The notes under the pieces are model-generated. The model saw only the letters and a program-made list of their open reading frames with translations, was not told the DNA's origin and ran no database searches. DNA of 64,000 nucleotides from Hanamia caeni (GTDB lineage Bacteria; Bacteroidota; Bacteroidia; Chitinophagales; Chitinophagaceae). The position numbers were made by a program, and so were the translations under genes. The DNA lies in contig NZ_RJJR01000012.1 in assembly GCF_003721595.1 (NCBI RefSeq), forward strand, positions 177,749-241,748. The letters run 5' to 3'. How positions within the stretch are numbered: position 1 is the first letter of the stretch; every line of letters starts with the position of its first letter. Shown piece by piece: positions 1 through 8,562 of the stretch.

Positions 1-351
1 TTCAGGGCCAACTACATGCACAATTCCGTTTTTCGGGTTATTCAAACCCCAGTGTGAAATTCCATATTTTGCAGAGTTCATTTCCAGCGCTTTAAGCTGG
101 TTGGCGGAAAGCGGGTCCTGTACGGGCAAATGCTGGTTGATGGTAGGTGTATTGTGATCGGCTGTAGCGAAAGTTTTTTCAGCATACATCACTTTTAATC
201 CCCTGCTTTCAAGCCCCCTGAAGGCAACAGGACTCGTAACTTCATGAATAAAGTGCCTGTCGATAAATAAAACGTCTGGGCCGTCTTCGATTTTTCTGAC
301 GACGTGAGAATCCCAAACTTTATCGAAAAGCGTTTTGGAAGTATTGCTCAT
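1..351 (-). CDS. leuC: 3-isopropylmalate dehydratase large subunit, 5' part only
   Basis: The minus strand from the ATG at 349-351 runs open to the window edge and gives about 117 residues of the N-terminus. The opening MSNTSKTLFDKVWDSHVV, then FIDRHFIHEVTSPVAF and TADHNTPT, is characteristic of the aconitase-superfamily isopropylmalate isomerase large subunit, which interconverts 2- and 3-isopropylmalate in leucine synthesis using a [4Fe-4S] cluster. The cluster cysteines lie beyond the window edge, so only identity and start can be judged. An A/T-rich region of 174 bp separates it from the trehalase gene on the same strand. The homoaconitase alternative is unlikely given the start and HxxxxVTSPxAF block. 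Confidence 0.9.
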   Translation of the reverse strand, partial: MSNTSKTLFDKVWDSHVVRKIEDGPDVLFIDRHFIHEVTSPVAFRGLESRGLKVMYAEKTFATADHNTPTINQHLPVQDPLSANQLKALEMNSAKYGISHWGLNNPKNGIVHVVGPE

Positions 352-525
352 TTTAAATTTTTGATTAGAAGCGCAAATTTCCTAAAAAACCTTTAAATAT
401 TTTGCATTTAATTTAAAAGCTAATCGTTAAAATCCGTTTTGTCGTTTGAGAAAAAATCAAAAGCGTATTCAAAGCAAAAGCACGGGACTTTGCAGGGAAG
501 GCTAAATAAGTGGCAGAAGGGTTTT

Positions 526-2040
526 TTACTCATTTTTGTTTAATCCATCCAGCCATTTATCAAGTGCCAGGTATACTCCATTTGTCCAGCCAAAACCATC
601 CTGGGTAGGATATTCTCCCCCGCCCGCTTTAATTTCAGTGCTGACCACATTGTATTTTTCCATCAATTTCCCTGTGGCGTCATACACCCGGCGGTTTATG
701 TCCATCCATCTTTTTGCGATGTCTTTTGCCAAATCAACAAAACCATATTTTGCTAATCCGTGGATGGCTATCCACTGCAACGGCGCCCACCCATTTGGTG
801 CATCCCACTGCTGGCTTGTAGTTTCAAGTGTAGAAATTAACCCGCCGGCACAAAGAAATTTATCCTTTATTATTTTTGCAACTCCATCGGCCTGTTCGGG
901 GGTAGCTATACCGAAATATAATGGGAAAGTAGCGGCTAATGTATACACCTTTTTGAGTGCATTTTCTTTATGGTCAAAATCGAAAAAGAATTTTTCGTCC
1001 CCATTCCAGCAAAATTTAAAAAGGGTTTGTTTCCTTCTTTCGGCCAGGTTAGTATAGTTCTCACAATTTGCTTTGTCGCCTGCTACTTCATAGGCTTTGG
1101 CAATCGTTTGTTCAAGATTTAACAAGAGACAATTTAAATCTACCGGGACAATTTCTGTGGCATGAATACTTGAAAAATCTCCTCTTACTTTAAACCATCG
1201 TCCTGAAAAATCCCAGCCGGATTCAGCGGCGGCTCTCAGATTGCGATACACACTTTTTTTATCTTCAGCATTTTCTGCCAGTGCCACCTCATGCTTATAT
1301 GCCTCAGGCCGCGGAGCATCGGATTCATCCCAATAATGATTTAAAATGCCTTTATCGGGCAGCATTACAAGATGATGGACAGAGGAACTTTTCAGGTCAA
1401 TTTGATCAGAACCTTTCATCCAAAAGCTATATTCTTTTTCAAGTTGAGGCAGGTATTTCACAAAAGTTTCGTCACCTTTTTCCTCTGCTAAAAGCTGAAT
1501 CATGCAGGCAAAAAACGGAGGTTGTGATCTTCCCAAAAAATAGGTGCGGTTGCCGTTTGGAATGTAGCCAAAGCGATCAATGAGATAACAAAAATTGTCA
1601 ATCATATTTTGAATCAAATCGATCCTTCGCGATACCTGGAGGCCGAGCATGGTAAAATAACTATCCCAATAATATATTTCCCTGAATCTTCCCCCAGGCA
1701 CAATGTAGGGATTGGGCAAAGGCACCAGCGAATTATGAGATTCTTCGGGCTGGCGGGTGAGAAAGTCCCAGAGCTTTTCGATGTGTTCCTTAATAGGCCT
1801 TCCTTTCACGCTTACGAAGTCGGTTTTAAAACTCACCGGCTCTGTGAAATGGGTATGCACAAAAGAGGATAAATCGAAATTTGGTTCATTTTTTTCTCTT
1901 TCATAACGGTCATGGATATCCGAAAGTGACGACTTGGGCGTGCAATCCACAAATGTTTTATTATCCGGGAAAACTTTTTCTGTCTGCACCCTTTCAAATA
2001 ATTCGCCCAATGAAAAAATATAATTTATTTCCATACACAA
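526..2040 (-). CDS. treF: Trehalase, GH37 family, cytoplasmic type
   Basis: This 504-residue protein carries both trehalase signatures: PGGRFREIYYWDSYF near residues 115-129 and QWDAPNGWAPLQW near 415-427. GH37 enzymes hydrolyse trehalose to two glucose molecules by inversion, with an Asp in the central region and a Glu near the C-terminus. There is no signal peptide, so a cytoplasmic TreF-like enzyme is inferred. The first ATG gives MCMEINYIF; the second in-frame ATG (MEINYIF, two codons on) is equally possible. The MFS gene upstream on the same strand ends only 9 bp before this start, so the two are very probably co-transcribed as an uptake-plus-hydrolysis pair. Confidence 0.92.
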   Translation of the reverse strand: MCMEINYIFSLGELFERVQTEKVFPDNKTFVDCTPKSSLSDIHDRYEREKNEPNFDLSSFVHTHFTEPVSFKTDFVSVKGRPIKEHIEKLWDFLTRQPEESHNSLVPLPNPYIVPGGRFREIYYWDSYFTMLGLQVSRRIDLIQNMIDNFCYLIDRFGYIPNGNRTYFLGRSQPPFFACMIQLLAEEKGDETFVKYLPQLEKEYSFWMKGSDQIDLKSSSVHHLVMLPDKGILNHYWDESDAPRPEAYKHEVALAENAEDKKSVYRNLRAAAESGWDFSGRWFKVRGDFSSIHATEIVPVDLNCLLLNLEQTIAKAYEVAGDKANCENYTNLAERRKQTLFKFCWNGDEKFFFDFDHKENALKKVYTLAATFPLYFGIATPEQADGVAKIIKDKFLCAGGLISTLETTSQQWDAPNGWAPLQWIAIHGLAKYGFVDLAKDIAKRWMDINRRVYDATGKLMEKYNVVSTEIKAGGGEYPTQDGFGWTNGVYLALDKWLDGLNKNE

Positions 2041-2049
2041 CTTATTACA

Positions 2050-3303
2050 TCAATTAAAATCCTGTTCATTCACCAAAAGCGGTTTCTTTTGCAGGCGGTT
2101 GAAAAAAACAAGGCAAACGATAAGGATCGCGATAGGTATCAGTGAAAAATAAAAAGCGGTTTGACCGCCATAGGCTTCAAATACGTGGCCGGTTATAATT
2201 GATCCGGTAGTGCCGCCCAATGCCGAAAAAATTACGATGAGCCCACTCATCGGGCCCTGTTGTTTTAATGGCAAAGAACTTAGGATTACTGAATTAATCG
2301 CTGGATAAACAGGCGCGATTAGCAAGCCGATCAGAGGAAACACATAAGCTACAAATGGCGCTTCTAGCCAGCTATCTATCAAACTTACATGAATCTTTGA
2401 CGCAAGAGGAATCACCAATACCACCAATATTGCCGCAAGCAAAAGGCATGTAATTATCACCTTTAGCCAATGAATTTTTCTGAGTAGAAAGCCAGCAATA
2501 AACCTGCCAACCGCAGTTGATATAGCGAGTATGCTTGTCATCTGTATGGCCAGGCTTGTAGAAAGATGCAGTACCTGCTTGTTAAAAGTGGGTAGCCAGC
2601 TCATTATGCTTTGTTCAATCAATACATAAAAAAATGCGCTGATGATAAAAATCAAAACCAGCGGTTTTATAGCGAGCGCCATCATTTCAGCAAACTCTTT
2701 TATAAAGGATTTAGGTTCTTCTTCTTTCACGGAAGATTCATCAAGCCGCGCGGTGAGCAACAATAAAAAAGCGAATGCAGAAAGTACGGCAAGCAAATAA
2801 TAAACATTTAACCATGACGTAGAAGAAGGATTATTGTTGTCAACAAAAGCCCCGAAAATAAAATAACCGGCAAGAATGCCTATCATAAAAAAAGATTCAA
2901 TAAAGTTCATGAAGCTTGCATGATCTTTTTTGTTGGAAGTTACGAGGCCGATGGTGGCATAAACCGAAACTTTTATCAGCGCAAAACTTACTCCTGTAAC
3001 GGCAAATAAAATTTTGGTCATTGCAAATCCGCCAATAGCGGGCATCAGGAGGCATGCAATGATTACAAAAATTAAAGCCAGCAACATAGAACGTTTATAA
3101 CCAATGCGGGTAATATAAGAAGCAACGAGAAATGAGGCAATTGCAATACTAAGGTCTTTGAAAGCCTCAAGAATACTGGCGGTGCCTTGTGTAATTCCAT
3201 AATTATTCTGCACCTGCAGAATGACGGTTCCAACACTGTTGAGCAAAATGGCAAAAACAAAATAATTGATAAATAGCGAAAGCTTTATCTGCCAGTTGTT
3301 CAT
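2050..3303 (-). CDS. MFS transporter, probable sugar importer
   Basis: The 417-residue protein has about 12 hydrophobic segments, starting with SLFINYFVFAILLNSVGTVI, and an MFS loop with basic residues (YITRIGYKRS) after segment 2. It resembles the bacterial FucP/NagP-like branch of major facilitator permeases. It lies 9 bp upstream of the trehalase gene on the same strand, so uptake of trehalose or a related disaccharide is a reasonable inference but is not shown by sequence. An efflux carrier cannot be excluded. The start at 3303 (MNNWQIKL) places the first membrane segment right at the N-terminus, as is normal for the family. Confidence 0.82.
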   Translation of the reverse strand: MNNWQIKLSLFINYFVFAILLNSVGTVILQVQNNYGITQGTASILEAFKDLSIAIASFLVASYITRIGYKRSMLLALIFVIIACLLMPAIGGFAMTKILFAVTGVSFALIKVSVYATIGLVTSNKKDHASFMNFIESFFMIGILAGYFIFGAFVDNNNPSSTSWLNVYYLLAVLSAFAFLLLLTARLDESSVKEEEPKSFIKEFAEMMALAIKPLVLIFIISAFFYVLIEQSIMSWLPTFNKQVLHLSTSLAIQMTSILAISTAVGRFIAGFLLRKIHWLKVIITCLLLAAILVVLVIPLASKIHVSLIDSWLEAPFVAYVFPLIGLLIAPVYPAINSVILSSLPLKQQGPMSGLIVIFSALGGTTGSIITGHVFEAYGGQTAFYFSLIPIAILIVCLVFFNRLQKKPLLVNEQDFN

Positions 3304-3449
3304 TGCAATATCGTTTGTATATTCTTCGAATATACTATTTTATTTATGCAGGAATTTTTTTTTAAACAGGCTTAATCAGATGTTGCCGTGCAGTGAAGCA
3401 ATAAAAAAATCAAATTTTTATTTTCTCTCAAATGGATTGAAAAAAGGCT

Positions 3450-4388
3450 CTATTCATGTTTTTGACTGGCGGCTTTTAAAGCGTTGGCTTTTTCCCAGGC
3501 TGTGCGGCCAAGACCGGGTACTACATGCCTGTCGCTGTGGTATGATGAACGCACTAATGGCCCGCTTTCCACATAATCAAAACCAATCTGGTAGCCAATT
3601 TCTCTGAGTTCTGCAAATTCTGAAGGATGCACAAAACGTGCGACGGGCAAATGTTTAGGCGTAGGTTGTAAATATTGGCCTAGAGTAATTACATCTACTT
3701 CGCTGTCTTTCAAATCCTGCATCGTTTGAACCACTTCTTCCTTTTTTTCTCCGAGGCCAAGCATAATTCCACTTTTGGTACGCATGCCACCTCTTTTAAG
3801 AATGCGCAAAGTTTCCATGCTTCGCCAATATTTTGCCTGGATTCTTACACTGCGTGTTAAGCGTTCGACAGTTTCAATATTATGGCTTACCACCTCGGGA
3901 GCGGCGTCAATAATACGTTGTATATTTTCAGCCTCAGCTTTAAAGTCAGGGATTAACGTTTCCAGCGTTGTATTCGGCGCAATTTTTCTCACCGCATTAA
4001 TGGTTTGTTGCCAGATAATTGACCCGCCATCTTTTAATTCATCCCTATCCACCGAAGTTATTACCGCATGCTTCACTTTCATCAGGGAAATAGCTTCTGC
4101 TACTCTTTTGGGTTCCTGCAAGTCCGCTGGCAGAGGCCGCCCTGTAGCTACCGCGCAAAAACCACAGCTGCGGGTGCAGATATTTCCGAGTATCATAAAA
4201 GTGGCGGTGCCTTCGCCCCAACATTCTCCCATATTTGGACAATTGCCGCTTTCGCAGATCGTATGCAGTTTATGTTCATCTACAATTTTTCTTACCTGCT
4301 TGTATTCTTCTCCTATTGGTAATTTAACCCGAAGCCAGTTTGGTTTGCGGGGTTTTTCCAATACAGGCACGTCCATTACTTCACTCAT
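3450..4388 (-). CDS. lipA: Lipoyl synthase (radical SAM)
   Basis: LipA inserts two sulfur atoms into octanoyl groups on lipoyl domains. The 312-residue protein shows the auxiliary-cluster motif [12 protein letters not shown] (C-x4-C-x5-C, near residue 45), the radical-SAM motif CTRSCGFC (C-x3-C-x2-C, near 72), and the C-terminal RSSYH motif whose Ser ligates the auxiliary cluster. All key residues are present and length is normal. It stands alone on the minus strand between the MFS start and a hypothetical outer-membrane gene 41 bp upstream. Another in-frame start is not needed because [22 protein letters not shown] matches the usual N-terminal layout. Confidence 0.97.
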   Translation of the reverse strand: MSEVMDVPVLEKPRKPNWLRVKLPIGEEYKQVRKIVDEHKLHTICESGNCPNMGECWGEGTATFMILGNICTRSCGFCAVATGRPLPADLQEPKRVAEAISLMKVKHAVITSVDRDELKDGGSIIWQQTINAVRKIAPNTTLETLIPDFKAEAENIQRIIDAAPEVVSHNIETVERLTRSVRIQAKYWRSMETLRILKRGGMRTKSGIMLGLGEKKEEVVQTMQDLKDSEVDVITLGQYLQPTPKHLPVARFVHPSEFAELREIGYQIGFDYVESGPLVRSSYHSDRHVVPGLGRTAWEKANALKAASQKHE

Positions 4389-4429
4389 TTATCGAAAATT
4401 TATTTTGGTCAAAATTAATTAAAGAGAAA

Positions 4430-5209
4430 TTATTTTCTCTTCCCGAAGATGATGGCCACATATCCGCCAAAAAATAATTGCTTCTCTTTATTGTAAACCA
4501 TCTGTGGGATTTTTTTTGCATAGAAATCAATATTCAAACCCACTTCAATCGCAGACACTAATTCGTTGAAGCTGCCGTAATCGAAGCGCACAGCGGTTTT
4601 GGCGTAAAGGCCCGGAGTGATGGTAAGCTCGTTCCAACCTTTGCCCAATGTGGGGCCGCCAAAAACATTGCCACCTAAAAATTGTGCACTATCGGCTGAG
4701 TTGTATTTGATATAATCTACTCCATTGCCATTTTGTACCTGCACATAATAAGGCCGCAGCAATGCAGCAGTAACACCGCCTCCATAGTTTGCCGTAATGG
4801 CCACGCCGTTTTTATTGGCTTTATTGCCTAACAAAACCTGTTGCTGAACGCCGAGTTTTACAGGATAAAAAAAGTTTTCTTTTCCATAAATAAAAGGCAC
4901 CGTGTTGGCATAAAATCCGCTTTGCTTTTCTTCTTTAATGTGTTTACGCTCGCTGATTTCAAGCTGGTAAAGCAACGCTTTTTTTACTGAGCTTGCTCTT
5001 CCCAGTTCAAAGAAAACGCCATAACCGTCGGTAGTGAGCTTGGCGCCAAAAGAAAAGCTTTTTCGATAGGTAATCACGCCTTCTTCTTCCTGCCTTATCA
5101 TTTCGCTCACTTTCGCTCTTTTTTTCTGTTGACGCTCCTTCTTTGTTTCCTGGCCAAATGAATGGAAAGAGATAAATCCACTTATGATAATGATGACTAT
5201 TTTTCGCAT
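4430..5209 (-). CDS. Hypothetical secreted or outer-membrane protein
   Basis: I do not recognise a named family. The 259-residue protein starts with a signal peptide (MRKIVIIIISGFISFHSFGQ, cleavage after FGQ), then a strongly charged stretch KKERQQKKRAKVSEMIRQEE, then alternating hydrophobic/aromatic segments with many Gly and Tyr residues and a C-terminal KQLFFGGYVAIIFGKRK. That pattern fits a small outer-membrane beta-barrel. It lies 41 bp upstream of lipA on the same strand, so the two may be co-transcribed, but no functional link is evident. Confidence 0.7.
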   Translation of the reverse strand: MRKIVIIIISGFISFHSFGQETKKERQQKKRAKVSEMIRQEEEGVITYRKSFSFGAKLTTDGYGVFFELGRASSVKKALLYQLEISERKHIKEEKQSGFYANTVPFIYGKENFFYPVKLGVQQQVLLGNKANKNGVAITANYGGGVTAALLRPYYVQVQNGNGVDYIKYNSADSAQFLGGNVFGGPTLGKGWNELTITPGLYAKTAVRFDYGSFNELVSAIEVGLNIDFYAKKIPQMVYNKEKQLFFGGYVAIIFGKRK

Positions 5210-5256
5210 TTGTTATTGATGTCTTAGTACTGTAAATTTATCGCAAAAATAATATA

Positions 5257-5661
5257 ATGACTGCATCAATAACATACAAAGGAAATTTAAGGTGTGAAGC
5301 ATTTCACCTGCAGAGTTCTTCAAAAATTGAGACCGATGCGCCGACTGATAATCATGGAAACGGGGAGCGTTTTTCTCCAACAGATTTATTATGTGTATCG
5401 CTTGCAACCTGCATGCTTACAACAATGGGCATCAAAGCAAATGATATGAATGTTGATATTTCCCGCTCACGGGCCGACGTTACAAAACACATGGCGAGCG
5501 ACCCAAGAAGGGTGGCAAAGATTGAAGTATATGTCACCTTGCCGCAAAATATAAATGAAAAGGAAAGGTTAATTTTGGAAAAAACCGGAAACAACTGCCC
5601 GGTTGCAAAAAGTGTTCATCCTGATATTGAATTGATTTTGCAATATGACTGGAAACTATAA
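5257..5661 (+). CDS. OsmC/Ohr family protein
   Basis: OsmC-family proteins are cytoplasmic thiol peroxidases for organic hydroperoxides or related compounds. The 134-residue protein has the two conserved cysteines, CVSLATCMLT (near residue 50) and NNCPVAKS (near 112), and the typical NHGNGERFSPTDLL block. Which of the two cysteines in the first block is catalytic would need alignment. Length is normal for the OsmC/YhfA type. The gene is divergent from the hypothetical secreted-protein gene and convergent with the DUF2851 gene; an inverted repeat sits between the convergent ends. Confidence 0.88.
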   Translation: MTASITYKGNLRCEAFHLQSSSKIETDAPTDNHGNGERFSPTDLLCVSLATCMLTTMGIKANDMNVDISRSRADVTKHMASDPRRVAKIEVYVTLPQNINEKERLILEKTGNNCPVAKSVHPDIELILQYDWKL

Positions 5662-5677
5662 TTAATTATCCAATATG

Positions 5678-5709
5678 CTGATTAGCTAATTAGCGAATTG
5701 GCTAATCAG
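5678..5709. terminator. Hairpin between convergent genes
   Basis: A perfect 9-bp stem, CTGATTAGC (5678-5686) with GCTAATCAG (5701-5709), has a 14-nt loop and lies between the ends of the OsmC and DUF2851 genes, overlapping the DUF2851 stop codon. A T8 run follows about 9 nt after the stem on the plus strand, so this is at best a weak bidirectional terminator. Confidence 0.35.
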
Positions 5710-6985
5710 AGAATTGTGTTTTTTTTAATAATGAAACTCCAATTGCGCATTCAAGACATTGTTTTCTTTCACAATAATGATTTTTCAGTTGGATGAAAGC
5801 CTGTGAATCGAAGGCTTTTTTATTGGAGTAACCGAGGTGCTCAAAACCCTTTGTGATATTGTTTTTTTCGGGTGGAATTTCCTCAAGCCATTGAATGGCT
5901 TTTTCCTTATATAATTCATCATTGTGATGGAGCCCGTAACAAAAAACTATGGGCACAACTGTATTAATCAAAATATTGTTTATCATTTGAACGCCGAGCC
6001 GCTTAATTTTAAATTCGCTTTTCTCATCAAAAATGTAATGATAATGCCAATAATCATTCGCATGTATTTCAAACATTTTTTTCAACTCATGCGTAGATTT
6101 CGTTTCTTTTATTTTTGAAAACAAATGTTCGCTGTTGTGAAGAAGCATCGCCAGTTGTGCAAGCCGGAGTGTGGGAAAATTAGCAGGCCTCATTCTTAAA
6201 AAATGCAAGCTTTCATCTACCGGGTGAAGGCCATATTTTTTTCTTAAAAATTCATATTCTTTTGTAAGCAGGCATGGGTAGTCTTCTTCAAATTCTTTTT
6301 GAAGCAAGCCGGCCTGGCCAAAAAGAAAAGCCTCAAGCTGGATGATGTTATTTTTGTGCCGGGCAAGCAGCGATAACGGTAAAGATTGTGCGATTTTTCT
6401 GAAGGGATCAGTATTTATTTTTAAACCAAAATTTGCAGCTATCAGCCACCAGAATGTTTCTTCCCAATGGTAATTGGTATCTTCAAGAATCTTAAAAATA
6501 CTTTCTGATTTCAATAATAATCTTTCGGCCACAAGGCGGTGTTTCCACGCTGTCATACTAATCTCGCTGAGGTTTTTTCCCAAATTTTCGCACGGAATAA
6601 AAGCAGGCGGCTCCATCATCTGAAGGCATTTTGTAAGCAGCAATTTCGATACACGATTTTGTAATTCAAGTGTGGGCAAATGATTGCCATGGTTGTCTAT
6701 GATTTCTTCGTCATGGTTCCATACAACATGGAGAATAATATTATTGTAATTATTATCTTTTGAGTGATGATGCTTTTTCCAATCGGACGAATTAATGTGA
6801 ATTTCTATATTCCCTGCCCAAAAAGTATCGTTGATTTTAATTTTAGCATCTGAAAAATCCGGCCCCTGGTTTCGGTTGTGCAGGCCAGGATGAATAATAG
6901 ACAGTTGATTGCCTTTGGCACATTGCAGTTGGCCGTGATTGTAATTTTGGAATTTCCAGATATAATGAAGAATCTCCTCACGCAT
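5702..6985 (-). CDS. DUF2851 family protein
   Basis: This 427-residue protein matches the Bacteroidota-typical DUF2851 family: the N-terminus has MREEILHYIWKFQ, NRNQGPDFSDAKIKIN, WAGNIEIHINSSDWKKH and NIILHVVWNHDEE. The Asp/Glu pattern of the first 110 residues (GPDFxxA, then IEIH) looks like a nuclease-type core, but that is my inference and no activity is established. The C-terminus has a three-cysteine cluster, CERKQCLEC, that could bind metal. No signal peptide or membrane segment is visible. It is a single gene convergent with osmC. Confidence 0.85.
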   Translation of the reverse strand: MREEILHYIWKFQNYNHGQLQCAKGNQLSIIHPGLHNRNQGPDFSDAKIKINDTFWAGNIEIHINSSDWKKHHHSKDNNYNNIILHVVWNHDEEIIDNHGNHLPTLELQNRVSKLLLTKCLQMMEPPAFIPCENLGKNLSEISMTAWKHRLVAERLLLKSESIFKILEDTNYHWEETFWWLIAANFGLKINTDPFRKIAQSLPLSLLARHKNNIIQLEAFLFGQAGLLQKEFEEDYPCLLTKEYEFLRKKYGLHPVDESLHFLRMRPANFPTLRLAQLAMLLHNSEHLFSKIKETKSTHELKKMFEIHANDYWHYHYIFDEKSEFKIKRLGVQMINNILINTVVPIVFCYGLHHNDELYKEKAIQWLEEIPPEKNNITKGFEHLGYSNKKAFDSQAFIQLKNHYCERKQCLECAIGVSLLKKTQFSD

Positions 6986-7134
6986 AGCAGTAGTTTTTTG
7001 GATGGAGCATTAAAAATAAAAAATAATTTCCATGAAAAAGATAGAAATTGATTGAACAAAAAATCACCTTAAAAAATAGAAATGATTTCCTTTTTGATTT
7101 ACTTTTGCCATCCTATTTTAAATAAACAGCAATT

Positions 7135-7218
7135 GCCCGGGTGGCGAAATTGGTAGACGCACTGCCTTCAGGTGGCAGCGTTCGCGAGGATGTGCTGGTT
7201 CGAATCCAGTCCCGGGCA
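7135..7218 (+). tRNA. tRNA-Leu (anticodon CAG)
   Basis: The acceptor stem GCCCGGG (7135-7141) pairs with CCCGGGC (7211-7217), followed by discriminator A and no encoded CCA. The D arm (GGCGAAATTGGTAGACGC), an anticodon stem CTGCC/GGCAG with loop TTCAGGT (CAG at 7169-7171), a long class II variable arm and TTCGAATCC in the T arm are all present. The long variable arm and A73 identify leucine. Confidence 0.98.
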
Positions 7219-7224
7219 CAAACA

Positions 7225-7260
7225 AAAAGTCCCTACGACAGTAATAATCGGGGGACTTTT
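7225..7260 (+). terminator. Rho-independent terminator after tRNA-Leu
   Basis: AAAAGTCCC (7225-7233) pairs perfectly with GGGACTTTT (7252-7260) across an 18-nt loop, starting 6 nt after the tRNA. The stem ends in a T tract, fitting a tRNA terminator. Confidence 0.75.
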
Positions 7261-7334
7261 CTATTTTAAATAACGATTTTCCGGCTTGCATGCGTACGTA
7301 AGCAAAATAAAAACCTGAGTTATTTATCGCTTTA

Positions 7335-7958
7335 CTATAAATATTCGCGATGAAAAAGTGATGGTATAAAATTTTCCTCTTTTGGCAGAATGCTTTCTTT
7401 TATTACAAAATTTTCTGTCGCCGGGCTTTCAGGTTTGACTACTGTTGGTGCATATTTGCAATACTCTTTATCTTTTATTCTACCTAAACTAACGAGCGCC
7501 AGATAGATGGCTGCGATAACGCTGAGATAAAAGCCAAAAGTCAATACATCTGTAACACCGGGCGCCATATAATTTATGTCGCTGGACATATTATTGTACA
7601 TATGCCCCATTTCTTCAGGTATCTCAGGTTTCATTTTGAAATAAAGCCCGATGATACCAATTATCAAATAAACAGCAGGAAGAATATGCGCCAATTTGAA
7701 ATATTTTGAAAATTTCTGAACACCGGAAACATTTTGATACAAAATCAAAGCGCCACTCAAAGGCACTACGATGGCCAATACCATAAACAGACGCGAAACA
7801 CCATGAATAAAATAAGCGAACAAAGCGGAAGGAATTCCATCGGAGGTAATTGATAATCCCGACATTGAAATGACAGTCAGGCTAATCCAAGGTAGGAAAT
7901 AACACAGCACTAAAATAGCTGCTGAAATGTTGGAACCCGTAAATTTTACTTTGCTCAT
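7335..7958 (-). CDS. Hypothetical four-helix membrane protein
   Basis: No family is recognised. From the ATG at 7956-7958 (MSKVKFTGSN) the protein has 207 residues with four likely membrane segments: AAILVLCYFLPWISLTVIS, LFMVLAIVVPLSGALIL, ILPAVYLIIGIIGLYF and VLTFGFYLSVIAAIYLALV. A soluble loop between helices 3 and 4 is rich in Met and acidic residues, and the C-terminal tail of about 45 residues is cytoplasmic or periplasmic. A GTG three codons upstream is an alternative start, but the ATG is preferred. It is transcribed away from the nos operon. Confidence 0.65.
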   Translation of the reverse strand: MSKVKFTGSNISAAILVLCYFLPWISLTVISMSGLSITSDGIPSALFAYFIHGVSRLFMVLAIVVPLSGALILYQNVSGVQKFSKYFKLAHILPAVYLIIGIIGLYFKMKPEIPEEMGHMYNNMSSDINYMAPGVTDVLTFGFYLSVIAAIYLALVSLGRIKDKEYCKYAPTVVKPESPATENFVIKESILPKEENFIPSLFHREYL

Positions 7959-8562
7959 AACGATCACAGTTTTGAAATGATAAATTCAAGAATGCGAAAA
8001 GAAAATTTTCAACGGTGTATAATCACAACTTTCGGAAGCTAATATTCATTTCTTTATTAAATGTTGAAAGGGCGGGGAAAAGAAATAAAGAAATGCAAGG
8101 CAAATATAGAAGAAAAAATATTTATATAAATAGGAATAATGATTTAAATTTTTTCCAATAATTTAGAAACCGGATATGGCGGAAAAAGATATTTTGAAAA
8201 GAAACAATTTAAGAATAACTAAATATAAATATACTATTTTGCACGCTTAAGGTGCGTGAGTTTAATATTAAACCTTAACCTGATACAGTAATACTTTATT
8301 CCACTTTAAACCTGAAGCATGATAAAGCATTTGCCCCCAAAAAAAACGTATTGCACTCCAACAGTTTTCGTTCCGACGGATATGATACAAATCATTGATT
8401 AAATTTCTTTGCTATGATTGTGCTCATAAAATAAAGTACAGCCGGTCTGTAATATTGCACAGTAAAATTTAAGCAACGGAATTTAAAAGTTCCCTTAATT
8501 TTTTTGGCCGTTGGTAACCGATAAATTAAAAATTCCATTTTATTCACTCTTCAAATCAATTT
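7959..8562. other. Intergenic region, nos promoter area
   Basis: This A/T-rich stretch of about 600 bp separates the divergent membrane-protein gene and nosZ. I see no open reading frame of substance. The only clear signal is the FNR-like box at 8382-8395; the 165 bp from there to the nosZ start should form the nosZ leader and core promoter. The candidate -7 element is not obvious (TATGAT at 8413-8418 lies at a plausible distance but is not the Bacteroidota consensus). Confidence 0.6.
8382..8395 (+). promoter_or_regulatory. FNR/CRP-type binding site upstream of nosZ
   Basis: ATGATACAAATCAT keeps the TGAT-N4-ATCA core of the FNR-family consensus (TTGAT-N4-ATCAA) as a perfect 5+5 inverted repeat with a 4-nt spacer. 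It lies 167 bp before the nosZ start codon. Control of nos operons by oxygen- or NO-sensing Crp/Fnr proteins is well established, so this is the best candidate operator. The regulator itself is not obviously in the window; the Crp-like gene at 30915-31421 is far away. Confidence 0.6.

Noticed and set aside
8413..8418. TATGAT as a -10 element of nosZ
   Set aside because: The Bacteroidota consensus is different (TAnnTTTG), and the match is a six-base motif in A/T-rich DNA.
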